DNA from: Proteobacteria bacterium UBA1858
GTDB taxonomy: Bacteria; Pseudomonadota; Gammaproteobacteria; UBA4575
DNA: 6,802 bases
Assembly (NCBI GenBank): GCA_002338385.1
Contig: DDIE01000056.1
Location: 1-6,802 of the forward strand
Direction of reading: 5' to 3'
Part shown: positions 1 to 5,102 of the stretch, piece by piece
How the letters are laid out: every line of letters starts with the position of its first letter
Numbering within the stretch: position 1 is the first letter of the stretch
The notes under the pieces: generated by a model
Databases searched by the model: none
The model's input: only the letters and a program-made list of their open reading frames with translations
Told to the model about the DNA's origin: nothing
Position numbers and translations under genes: made by a program

Positions 1-670
1 TATCAGTTAATTCACCTTTGTCATCTTCCTCGAACATTTCTATTGGCAGCGGGATATGATCAGAATATTTACTGATGATAGAACGCAAGCGCCAGCCCGA
101 TAAAAGTTCTTGTTCCTCGTCTTTTAGATGCAGGGTAATTTCGGTACCACGTGGCTCGAAAGTGATGTCCTCTAGGTCATATTCACCCGTGCCCTGCGAA
201 GACCACAACACACCTTGCTCAGCGTCTTGCGTAGCACTGCGGGTTTTCAGCTCAACCCGGTCAGCCACGATAAACGCGGAATAAAAACCCACGCCAAACT
301 GACCAATCAGATTAGAGTCTTTGGCCGCATCACCGGTCAGATTCTGCAGAAACTCTTTGGTGCCTGATTTAGCAATGGTACCAATATTATTAATCACTTC
401 AGCGCGCGTCATCCCGATACCGTTATCGCGCACGGTCAGCGTGTTGTTGTCTTTGTCATACTCGACCTGAATTTTTAGCTCAGTATCAGTGGCCAGCAGG
501 TCGGCATTCGCCAGCGACTCAAAACGAAGCTTGTCACAGGCATCGGAAGCATTGGAAATCAGTTCTCTTAGGAAAATCTCTTTATTTGAATACAGAGAAT
601 GGATCATCAGCTGCAGTACCTGGCTGACCTCAGACTCGAATTTTAGAGTTTGTTTAGTATTTGCGCTCAT
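1..670 (-). CDS. htpG: Molecular chaperone HtpG (Hsp90), N-terminal part; 3' end beyond the window
   Basis: This is the bacterial Hsp90, a cytosolic ATP-dependent homodimeric chaperone that remodels client proteins together with the DnaK system. The 223 codons present cover the whole GHKL ATPase domain; the middle and dimerisation domains lie off the left edge. Visible ATP-site motifs are the helix NKEIFLRELISNASDACDKLR region (about residues 29-49, catalytic Glu36 and Mg-binding Asn40), DNGIGM at 82-87, the lid segment GTIAKSGT at 97-104, GQFGVGFYSAF at 123-133 and GTEITL at 175-180. The ATG at 670 gives the canonical start, with KFESEV a few residues in; a weak GAG lies just upstream. A sigma-32-like promoter sits 36 bases or more upstream, so heat-shock control is likely. 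The frame is intact up to the edge. Identification is secure from the motifs. Confidence 0.97.
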   Translation of the reverse strand, partial: MSANTKQTLKFESEVSQVLQLMIHSLYSNKEIFLRELISNASDACDKLRFESLANADLLATDTELKIQVEYDKDNNTLTVRDNGIGMTRAEVINNIGTIAKSGTKEFLQNLTGDAAKDSNLIGQFGVGFYSAFIVADRVELKTRSATQDAEQGVLWSSQGTGEYDLEDITFEPRGTEITLHLKDEEQELLSGWRLRSIISKYSDHIPLPIEMFEEDDKGELTD

Positions 671-705
671 ATTACTCGTATTGTGTGGATAAACGTTAGC
701 TTCAT

Positions 706-733
706 ATATGGCGACAGATTAAATTGATTTCAA
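706..733 (-). promoter_or_regulatory. Putative sigma-32 (heat-shock) promoter of htpG
   Basis: Read on the minus strand, TTGAAA (728-733) is followed after 14 bases by CGCCATAT (706-713). The RpoH consensus is CTTGAA, then 13-17 bases, then CCCCATNT, so both boxes and the spacing fit with one or two mismatches. The position, 36 bases or more upstream of the htpG ATG, leaves a short leader. htpG is a classical sigma-32 target, which supports the call. Transcription was not tested. Confidence 0.6.
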
Positions 734-765
734 TGCCCGATTGCTATTTTTTTATGCCCAGCAGG

Positions 766-1194
766 CTAATCAACATCGTCCACATCGCTCTGACCTGTCA
801 GTCGACGGCGAATATGTGACCAGCACATACCCGTACCCAGTACCGCGGCAATGATCAATAGCATCAAATCCAGCAGGATGACCAGGCTACCAACAGCACC
901 GAAGCTGGTGTCGATCAGCACCCAAATCAGAGTGGCAAAAAATCCCACCGTCAGGCACAAACCTAAACGACCCAGTGAACGCAGGGTCGCTCGTAGGTAG
1001 ATAGTGAAACCAATCACCAGCAGCAAACCAGCCAAAATTAATAGCGGTAGTCCAACGATAGCATTGCCGCTGGTCGCTGCCAGCAACCAATGCAGATAAG
1101 ACCAGCCATGTGGATTATAGGTCGCAAACACCATCAGTAATGCCACTAAAAATCGCAGCTGAACTCCGCGTGAGCTGAGCGCGTATGGCTTCAT
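766..1194 (-). CDS. Small four-helix membrane protein, DUF6524-like, function unknown
   Basis: This 142-residue protein is probably an inner-membrane protein of unknown function. It resembles the DUF6524 family as I recall it: an early ATYNPHGWSYLHW segment (residues 24-36), an IYLRATLRSLG motif (65-75) and a C-terminal WSHIRRRLTGQSDVDDVD tail (125-142). Four hydrophobic stretches are visible at about 13-26, 46-67, 77-95 and 100-122, followed by the charged, probably cytoplasmic tail. I chose the ATG at 1194 rather than the upstream in-frame ATG at 1299, because the longer form would add 35 polar residues encoded entirely inside ogt. The chosen ATG overlaps the ogt stop as ATGA, so the two are probably translationally coupled. 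The family call rests on remembered motifs, not a search; the membrane nature is clear. No enzymatic role can be assigned. Confidence 0.8.
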   Translation of the reverse strand: MKPYALSSRGVQLRFLVALLMVFATYNPHGWSYLHWLLAATSGNAIVGLPLLILAGLLLVIGFTIYLRATLRSLGRLGLCLTVGFFATLIWVLIDTSFGAVGSLVILLDLMLLIIAAVLGTGMCWSHIRRRLTGQSDVDDVD

Positions 1195-1697
1195 TGCTGT
1201 TGCTCCTGGTGCATGCTGGGAGTGCTCTGCTGGATCCCTAGCTCGTGACGTAATAACCAATCTTTGTGTTGCTGGGCGGGTCCACTCATACTGCCACAAT
1301 AACCGCCGACAGCGTCCGCACGTACGACTCTATGACAGGGGATGATGATCGGAATGGGATTACGCCGGCAGGCATTGCCAACTGCTCTGGCACCACTGCC
1401 TAGCGTTTGAGCAATTTCACCATAGGTCTGAAACTCGCTGTACTTAATGCCTTGCAGCAGTTGCCATACTTGTTGTTGATAGGGTGTTCCGCGCACATCC
1501 AAAGGTAGCTCAAAGGCGCTAATTTTTGCCTCAAAATAATCTTGCAGCTGACGTTTAACTTCATAAGCCAGACCATGACGTGGCGGCTTGGTGGTCTGTG
1601 CGCCTGCCAGATAGCTGAGCTGAGTGACACCTTTGGCAGAGGTATTCAGCCCCAGTGCTCCAATCGGACTTGCGAGTATGTATGCAAATGTTGCCAT
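1191..1697 (-). CDS. ogt: Methylated-DNA--[protein]-cysteine S-methyltransferase (O6-alkylguanine repair)
   Basis: This suicide DNA-repair protein transfers the alkyl group from O6-alkylguanine (and O4-alkylthymine) to its own cysteine. The 168 residues match the Ogt/MGMT length: a short variable N-terminal domain, then the conserved DNA-binding domain from about residue 70. Visible motifs are GTPYQQQVWQLL (70-81), YGEIAQTLG (92-100), RAVGNACRRNPIPI (104-117, with the Arg that intrudes into the helix to flip the base) and the active site PCHRVV (120-125, acceptor Cys121). GGYCG (131-135) and WLLRHE (147-152) follow. The ATG at 1697 gives MATFAYILASPIGAL, which is family-like. The alternative start at 1757 would translate the rplS terminator hairpin and is rejected. 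The gene lies 20 bases beyond that terminator and overlaps the next gene by four bases. The name ogt is used for the stand-alone form; it lacks the Ada sensor domain. Confidence 0.93.
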   Translation of the reverse strand: MATFAYILASPIGALGLNTSAKGVTQLSYLAGAQTTKPPRHGLAYEVKRQLQDYFEAKISAFELPLDVRGTPYQQQVWQLLQGIKYSEFQTYGEIAQTLGSGARAVGNACRRNPIPIIIPCHRVVRADAVGGYCGSMSGPAQQHKDWLLRHELGIQQSTPSMHQEQQQ

Positions 1698-1717
1698 CCA
1701 CGACCTTATCACTGAAC

Positions 1718-1746
1718 AAAAAAAACGCTCCAGAAGGAGCGTTTTT
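1718..1746 (-). terminator. Intrinsic terminator at the end of the rpsP-rimM-trmD-rplS operon
   Basis: On the minus strand an 11-base-pair perfect stem, AAAAACGCTCC (1736-1746 on the other strand) pairing with GGAGCGTTTTT, encloses a four-base TTCT loop and ends in a run of eight T (1718-1725). It begins about 22 bases after the rplS stop. The paired A and T tracts make it potentially bidirectional, but no plus-strand gene ends here. It lies directly in front of ogt, so it may also limit read-through into ogt. Confidence 0.9.
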
Positions 1747-1768
1747 AAATCTAACACAGGTGCTTGAA

Positions 1769-2119
1769 CTAGCGCGACAGTTTCTCTTTAATTCGCGCTG
1801 CCTTACCCGTAAGGCCTCTGAGGTAATAGAGCTTGGCGCGGCGCACATCACCACGGCGCTTAACTTCGACACTGCTCAACAGTGGACTGTGCGTCTGGAA
1901 GACACGCTCAACCCCCTCACCATGCGATATCTTGCGGACTGTGAATGCGGAATTAAGACCACGATTGCGCTTGGCAATAACAACACCCTCGAAAGCCTGT
2001 AACCGCTCACGGTCCCCCTCTTTAACTCGCACTTGCACGACAACTGTATCGCCGGTGCTAAAGTCAGACAGGTCTGATCGCACCTGTTGTGCTTCTAATT
2101 CGCTTATTATATTGCTCAT
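1769..2119 (-). CDS. rplS: 50S ribosomal protein L19 (bL19)
   Basis: This is large-subunit protein bL19, which sits at the 30S-50S interface near the aminoacyl-tRNA site. The 116 residues match the family length. The sequence is typical throughout: an N-terminal helix MSNIISELEAQQ, the SH3-like barrel with FSTGDTVVVQVRVKEGDRERLQAFEG (about 20-45), VIAKRNRGLNSAFTVRKIS (47-65), GVERVFQTHSPLL (69-81) and the basic tail RRAKLYYLRGLTGKAARIKEKL. The ATG at 2119 lies 10 bases after the trmD stop, and the spacer carries an AAGAG ribosome-binding sequence. It is the last gene of the rpsP operon, closed by the strong terminator 22 bases downstream. Confidence 0.98.
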   Translation of the reverse strand: MSNIISELEAQQVRSDLSDFSTGDTVVVQVRVKEGDRERLQAFEGVVIAKRNRGLNSAFTVRKISHGEGVERVFQTHSPLLSSVEVKRRGDVRRAKLYYLRGLTGKAARIKEKLSR

Positions 2120-2129
2120 ATCTCTTATC

Positions 2130-2882
2130 TCACTCTGTGCTGCTGTTGGCAGCTAAAAATGCTTCAAGTAAGCGTTTTTCACGTTCACTCATCGGATAAT
2201 CAGCCATTAGATCCGGACGCCGTAAATACGTCCGAGCTAATGCCTGCTGTAATCTCCATTCGGCGATCTTGTGATGATCACCACTTAACAGGACTGCTGG
2301 CACCTGTTGGCCATCAATTTGCTCGGGCCGCGTGTAATGCGGGCAATCCAGCAAACCGCCGGCAAACGAATCTTGTTGCGCCGATAACTCATGCCCAAGC
2401 GCTCCTGGCAGGGTGCGAATGATAGCATCAATTAACACCATTGCGGCTAACTCGCCACCGCTGATGACATAATCGCCTAATGAGTATTCCTCATCGACAC
2501 AGCTGTCTATCACCCGTTCATCGATACCCTCATAGCGACCACACAACATGACTAAGTGCTCGCTAGCCGCCAAGGCTGCGATTGCCGCCTGATCTAACTG
2601 TTTCCCCTGTGGACTTAGATAAACCACTTTGGCGTGTTGCGAGCGACCGACACAATGCTCAATGCTGGCGCGCAAAGGTGCGTACTGCATCACCATTCCA
2701 GGCCCACCGCCATAAGGTCGAGCGTCTAAACGACCATCTTCATTGGCACTATGCTGACGTGGATTGTGGGTATGCAACTCGGCCAATCCCGCCTGTAATG
2801 CGCGCCCCACAACACCGTGTTGTTGGATACTCACCACCATTTCTGGAAATAGTGTGATCACGTCAATGCGTAATTTAGTCAT
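2130..2882 (-). CDS. trmD: tRNA (guanine-N1-)-methyltransferase, m1G37
   Basis: TrmD uses S-adenosylmethionine to methylate N1 of G37, next to the anticodon, in tRNAs with G36; this prevents +1 frameshifting and is essential in most bacteria. The 250 residues match the usual length. The SPOUT trefoil-knot domain is clear: PYGGGPGM (57-63), YLSPQGK (88-94), CGRYEGIDERV (114-124) and YSLGDYVISGGELAA (133-147). The linker motif follows, with Arg156, DSFAGGLLDCPHYTRPE (171-187, catalytic Asp171) and SGDHHKI (200-206). The C-terminal domain ends in RRPDL and the basic helix. Start is the ATG at 2882; no strong ribosome-binding sequence precedes it, which agrees with the low synthesis of TrmD relative to the ribosomal proteins known from E. 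coli. It lies 15 bases after the rimM stop and 10 before rplS. Confidence 0.98.
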   Translation of the reverse strand: MTKLRIDVITLFPEMVVSIQQHGVVGRALQAGLAELHTHNPRQHSANEDGRLDARPYGGGPGMVMQYAPLRASIEHCVGRSQHAKVVYLSPQGKQLDQAAIAALAASEHLVMLCGRYEGIDERVIDSCVDEEYSLGDYVISGGELAAMVLIDAIIRTLPGALGHELSAQQDSFAGGLLDCPHYTRPEQIDGQQVPAVLLSGDHHKIAEWRLQQALARTYLRRPDLMADYPMSEREKRLLEAFLAANSSTE

Positions 2883-2897
2883 AGCTGATCTGTGGGG

Positions 2898-3419
2898 CTA
2901 GTCATTCAAATCCCACTCTACTCTGATCTGGCGATGATCTAAATCTATTGATTTTATGACCTGCTCTCTGATGTAGGGAATCAGATACTCGCGCTTGTGC
3001 AGCGTGTGCACAATTAGCACATCATTGGCGCCCGTCTCCATCAGATCGTGCACCTGACCAATCACCTGGTCATCAACGTCAAGCACCTGACAGCCTATCA
3101 ATTGGTGCCAGTAATATTCACCCTGAGCTAACTCAGGAAGTGCTTGTTGCTCAACCCAGATTTCGCGTTGCATCAGGTTGATAGCTTGATCACGATCGTC
3201 GATACCGACCAGCTTGGCGATGACACCATTCTTGTGTGCCTGACCCGCCTCCAGGTGCATCACAACGTGTTCATGCTCCCCCAGATACCATTGTTTGTAG
3301 CTGGTGATCTCGTTACGTGGGCTGGTGTAAGAAAAAATCTTGAGCCAGCCTTTAACTCCAAATAGACCATTGATATGGCCTAGTAATATTCTTTTGTCCG
3401 TGTTGGCTGAGTCAGCCAA
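2898..3419 (-). CDS. rimM: Ribosome maturation factor RimM
   Basis: RimM binds S19 and helps assemble the 30S head and process 16S rRNA; it is not part of the finished ribosome. The 173 residues match the family. The N-terminal RimM barrel shows ILLGHINGLFGVKGWLKIFS (11-30). The PRC-barrel domain begins at about residue 100 with GEYYWHQLIGC, then GANDVLIV (130-137), YLIPYI (145-150) and IRVEWDLND at the end. The start appears to be TTG at 3419: the codon two before it is an in-frame stop (TGA), and no ATG or GTG occurs before the conserved N-terminal motif. A GAG lies about seven bases upstream. The start codon is the first base-paired triplet of the palindrome at 3403-3419, suggesting restricted translation. 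It lies 24 bases after rpsP. Confidence 0.97.
   Translation of the reverse strand: MADSANTDKRILLGHINGLFGVKGWLKIFSYTSPRNEITSYKQWYLGEHEHVVMHLEAGQAHKNGVIAKLVGIDDRDQAINLMQREIWVEQQALPELAQGEYYWHQLIGCQVLDVDDQVIGQVHDLMETGANDVLIVHTLHKREYLIPYIREQVIKSIDLDHRQIRVEWDLND
3403..3419 (-). promoter_or_regulatory. Perfect palindrome containing the rimM start codon
   Basis: TTGGCTGACTCAGCCAA is a perfect palindrome around a central C, with eight-base arms. In the mRNA it can form a six-base-pair hairpin with a five-base loop, and the TTG initiation codon lies at the foot of the 5' arm. Such a structure would hide the start codon and reduce rimM translation relative to rpsP just upstream. The structure is seen directly; its regulatory effect is inferred. 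Confidence 0.55.
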
Positions 3420-3443
3420 TGTTCAACTCGTTACGAAACCGAT

Positions 3444-3695
3444 TTACTCGGCTGCAGCCTCAAGGCTTTTGAGTAATGTCTCGACCCGCGCAGAAGGCTG
3501 TGCACCCACACCCTGCCAGTGCTTAATGCGCTCCATGTCGACATGCAGACGCGTCTCTTGACCCGTCGCACGCGGGTTGAAATAACCGAGTCGCTCAATG
3601 TAGCCGCTGTCACGACGCTTGCGCGAATCAGTAACAACAACATGATAAAAAGGACGCTTCTTGGCACCGCCACGCGCTAATCTAATGCTGACCAT
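3444..3695 (-). CDS. rpsP: 30S ribosomal protein S16 (bS16)
   Basis: This is small-subunit protein bS16, an early assembly protein that binds 16S rRNA in the body and platform. The 83 residues equal the gammaproteobacterial length. The sequence is typical: MVSIRLARGGAKKRPFYHVV, then TDSRKRRDSGYIERLGYFNPRA (22-43), HVDMERIKHWQGVGAQPSARVETLLK. It is the first gene of the rpsP-rimM-trmD-rplS operon. The ATG at 3695 follows an AT-rich leader with only a modest ribosome-binding sequence (AAGCAGA). A candidate promoter and a 5' hairpin lie 38-68 bases upstream, so the operon probably has its own transcription start downstream of the DUF1513-like gene. Confidence 0.98.
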   Translation of the reverse strand: MVSIRLARGGAKKRPFYHVVVTDSRKRRDSGYIERLGYFNPRATGQETRLHVDMERIKHWQGVGAQPSARVETLLKSLEAAAE

Positions 3696-3732
3696 ATATT
3701 CTGCTTATTATGTAAAGTTGATTAATATCTCG

Positions 3733-3749
3733 CACTACACACGGTAGTG
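3733..3749 (-). promoter_or_regulatory. Hairpin in the rpsP leader
   Basis: CACTACCGTGTGTAGTG on the minus strand forms a perfect six-base-pair stem with a five-base loop. It would lie within a few bases of the 5' end of a transcript made from the candidate promoter at 3758-3763. There is no T tract, so it is not a terminator. A role in mRNA stability or control is possible but only inferred. Confidence 0.45.
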
Positions 3750-3757
3750 GGCTGGGC

Positions 3758-3763
3758 ATTGTA
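3758..3763 (-). promoter_or_regulatory. Candidate -10 element of the rpsP operon promoter, with GC-rich discriminator
   Basis: TACAAT on the minus strand (five of six with consensus) lies 62 bases or more upstream of the rpsP ATG. It is followed directly by the GC-rich stretch GCCCAGCCC, as in promoters of translation genes repressed by ppGpp and DksA. No good -35 box is present at 16-18 bases; only AT-rich TTTTAA or CTTTTA occurs there. The call rests on the -10 box, its position and the discriminator. Confidence 0.45.
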
Positions 3764-3785
3764 CGGAATTCAGGGAAAATTAAAA

Positions 3786-3817
3786 GCCTGTTTGCTGGTT
3801 TTAGGCGTGTTTACTGG
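3786..3817. repeat. Short imperfect direct repeat in the rpsP upstream region
   Basis: Two 13-base units, GCCTGTTTGCTGG (3786-3798) and GCGTGTTTACTGG (3805-3817), match at 11 of 13 positions and are offset by 19 bases, just under two helical turns. They flank the position where a -35 region or upstream activator would act for rpsP. They could be a duplicated protein-binding site or chance. Confidence 0.35.
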
Positions 3818-3854
3818 TGATTTTCGCCAATCTTAGGGGCTTTTGGCATGATCG

Positions 3855-3879
3855 CGCGCGTGGGGCTTAAACCCGCGCG
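3855..3879. repeat. GC-rich imperfect hairpin just after the DUF1513-like gene
   Basis: CGCGCG followed by GGG on the plus strand (3855-3865) can pair with CCCGCGCG (3872-3879), giving about eight base pairs with a two- or three-base bulge and a CTTAAA-type loop. It starts six bases beyond the stop of the minus-strand gene. No T run follows on the minus strand, so it is not a standard intrinsic terminator, although it might stall polymerase or protect the mRNA 3' end. Confidence 0.4.
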
Positions 3880-3885
3880 TGCAAT

Positions 3886-5019
3886 TTAATAGCTGTGGGC
3901 CACGATATGCGAGCCTGTGTAGGCGATATCCACGTCATACCCGGCCACTGGGGCGAGGGTATCGACAGCGACCAGACCGATTTTACTGGCAGGCCGATCA
4001 TAGCTAAAAATGAAGTGCTTTTTGTCCTGAGTTAACGTGACACCGCGTGGATGTGTGACCTTAATCGTATGTTTTAGCTCACCAGTGTCGAGGTCCCAGA
4101 AGGTAATTCTGCCCGCATCAGGCGTGGTTGCAGCAGCCGTTCTATGGTTGTCGTCGATGCATACACTAAGGGTCTCACCGCGCATTTTATTGAGGATGTT
4201 GCTGGGACCAGTCGCTGTTTTCAGGTCTCTGTCGATACCACCAATTGTCACGCCGCCGTTGCGCTTACTGTTCATACCCTCACGTGGAGCCGATACCACT
4301 GCAATGTCGCCATTGTCAGCCACGGCCACGTGACCCGCGTTAAATTGCTTATTGTCTATGGTCAGTTTACGAATGAGCTTATGCGTTGCGATATCGACAT
4401 AGGTGATACTGCCCTGCTCTTGCTCGGTCACCAGGCCACCGCCATTGGTGATAATCATAGTCTTGCCATCGGCCAAGATCTGGCAATCATGTGGACGTGC
4501 GCCATAACTTGGAAATTCACCAATTTCCTCCAGCGTCTCGGCATCGCGCATCATGATGACACCCTTATAGCTGCCGTGAGTGAGTGTTTCAGCGGCATAC
4601 AATACTTTGCCATCGGGTGAGTAGGCACCATGCCCGTAGAACTGACGCTCTTCGGCCGTTGGTATTGCGCGCAGCATGCGGCCTGTTTGCAAATCTATTT
4701 CACACGCACCTTGACCACGCTTCTCAAACACCGCGGCGCGACCTGCGTGGCTGGGATTGAAAGCCAATCCATGACCTAAAAATGGAATCTTGACGGCACC
4801 ACAGCTGAAATGTGGGCTGTCCATATCGACCGTCAGGGTGAAGTAGTCCGTGCCACCTGCCTGATTTTTATTGCCCAGTTGGCCGATCACACAGCCCAGT
4901 GTTGGTCGTGCTGTAGCCAGCAGGCCGATACCCCCATATTGATTCAATTCAGTTATGTGGGGCGCTATGACTGCTTGACCTGACATGGTGCCTTGGTTGA
5001 CGACTTGTTTTGTGACCAT
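3886..5019 (-). CDS. DUF1513-like beta-propeller protein, no visible export signal
   Basis: This 377-residue protein is probably a seven-bladed beta-propeller; its function is not known. The central part resembles DUF1513: LGHGLAFNPSHAGRAAVFEKR (81-101), FYGHGAYSPDGKVLYAAE (127-144), IGEFPSYGARPHDCQILADG (166-185) and ITNGGG (190-195). Repeated turns such as SPDGK, ADGK and WDLDTGE are typical of WD40/YVTN-like blades. Conserved histidines recur in blade loops (His83, His130, His177, His230, His371), which could bind a metal or cofactor. Known DUF1513 genes, as I recall them, often lie beside imelysin-type iron-uptake genes and encode exported proteins. Here the N terminus is hydrophilic, with neither a twin-arginine nor a Sec signal, so a cytoplasmic location is inferred. 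Start ATG 5019 has GGGA five bases upstream; ATG 4986 is an alternative with AAGG upstream. It sits between ffh and rpsP with gaps of 83 and 190 bases. Confidence 0.8.
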   Translation of the reverse strand: MVTKQVVNQGTMSGQAVIAPHITELNQYGGIGLLATARPTLGCVIGQLGNKNQAGGTDYFTLTVDMDSPHFSCGAVKIPFLGHGLAFNPSHAGRAAVFEKRGQGACEIDLQTGRMLRAIPTAEERQFYGHGAYSPDGKVLYAAETLTHGSYKGVIMMRDAETLEEIGEFPSYGARPHDCQILADGKTMIITNGGGLVTEQEQGSITYVDIATHKLIRKLTIDNKQFNAGHVAVADNGDIAVVSAPREGMNSKRNGGVTIGGIDRDLKTATGPSNILNKMRGETLSVCIDDNHRTAAATTPDAGRITFWDLDTGELKHTIKVTHPRGVTLTQDKKHFIFSYDRPASKIGLVAVDTLAPVAGYDVDIAYTGSHIVAHSY

Positions 5020-5044
5020 TGGTGTCCCGTGGTGCTAAAAGCTG

Positions 5045-5066
5045 ATTGCCCAAGTTAGCAGGCAAT
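5045..5066. repeat. Inverted repeat between ffh and the DUF1513-like gene
   Basis: ATTGCC (5045-5050) and GGCAAT (5061-5066) form a perfect six-base-pair inverted repeat with a ten-base spacer. On the minus strand it is followed, after CAG, only by a CTTTT stretch, so it is at best a weak terminator for ffh. It could instead be an operator for the gene starting at 5019. The flanking AT-rich bases include TATAAC and TTTAATAAT, but no convincing -35/-10 pair. Confidence 0.35.
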
Positions 5067-5102
5067 TATTAAATTTTTGTTATACCTGTACCAGAGCGCA
5101 CT

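Noticed and set aside
1195..1299. Thirty-five-residue N-terminal extension of the DUF6524-like protein
   Set aside because: It lies entirely within the ogt coding sequence and is polar; the ATGA overlap start places the first membrane helix normally.
1191..1697. GGYCG plus a longer loop before WLLRHE in Ogt as an unusual active site
   Set aside because: The loop differs from E. coli Ogt, but similar variants occur in the family as I recall it; the PCHRV site and the Arg are intact, so there is no reason to infer altered function.
1698..1757. Twenty-residue N-terminal extension of Ogt
   Set aside because: The extra codons would be the terminator hairpin and its T run; the family-like N terminus begins at the ATG at 1697.
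1561..1872. Minus-strand 103-codon frame across the rplS-ogt junction
   Set aside because: It reads through the rplS 3' end, the terminator and the ogt 5' end in a different frame from both, and encodes nothing recognisable.
1833..2156. Plus-strand frames opposite rplS (1655-2002 and 1833-2156)
   Set aside because: They are shadows of the highly conserved L19 gene, with basic, low-complexity translations.
4144..4620. Plus-strand 158-codon open frame antisense to the DUF1513-like gene
   Set aside because: It lies wholly opposite a gene with clear family motifs; its translation has no recognisable pattern, and no ribosome-binding sequence precedes it. The overlapping plus-strand frame at 4037-4333 is rejected for the same reason.
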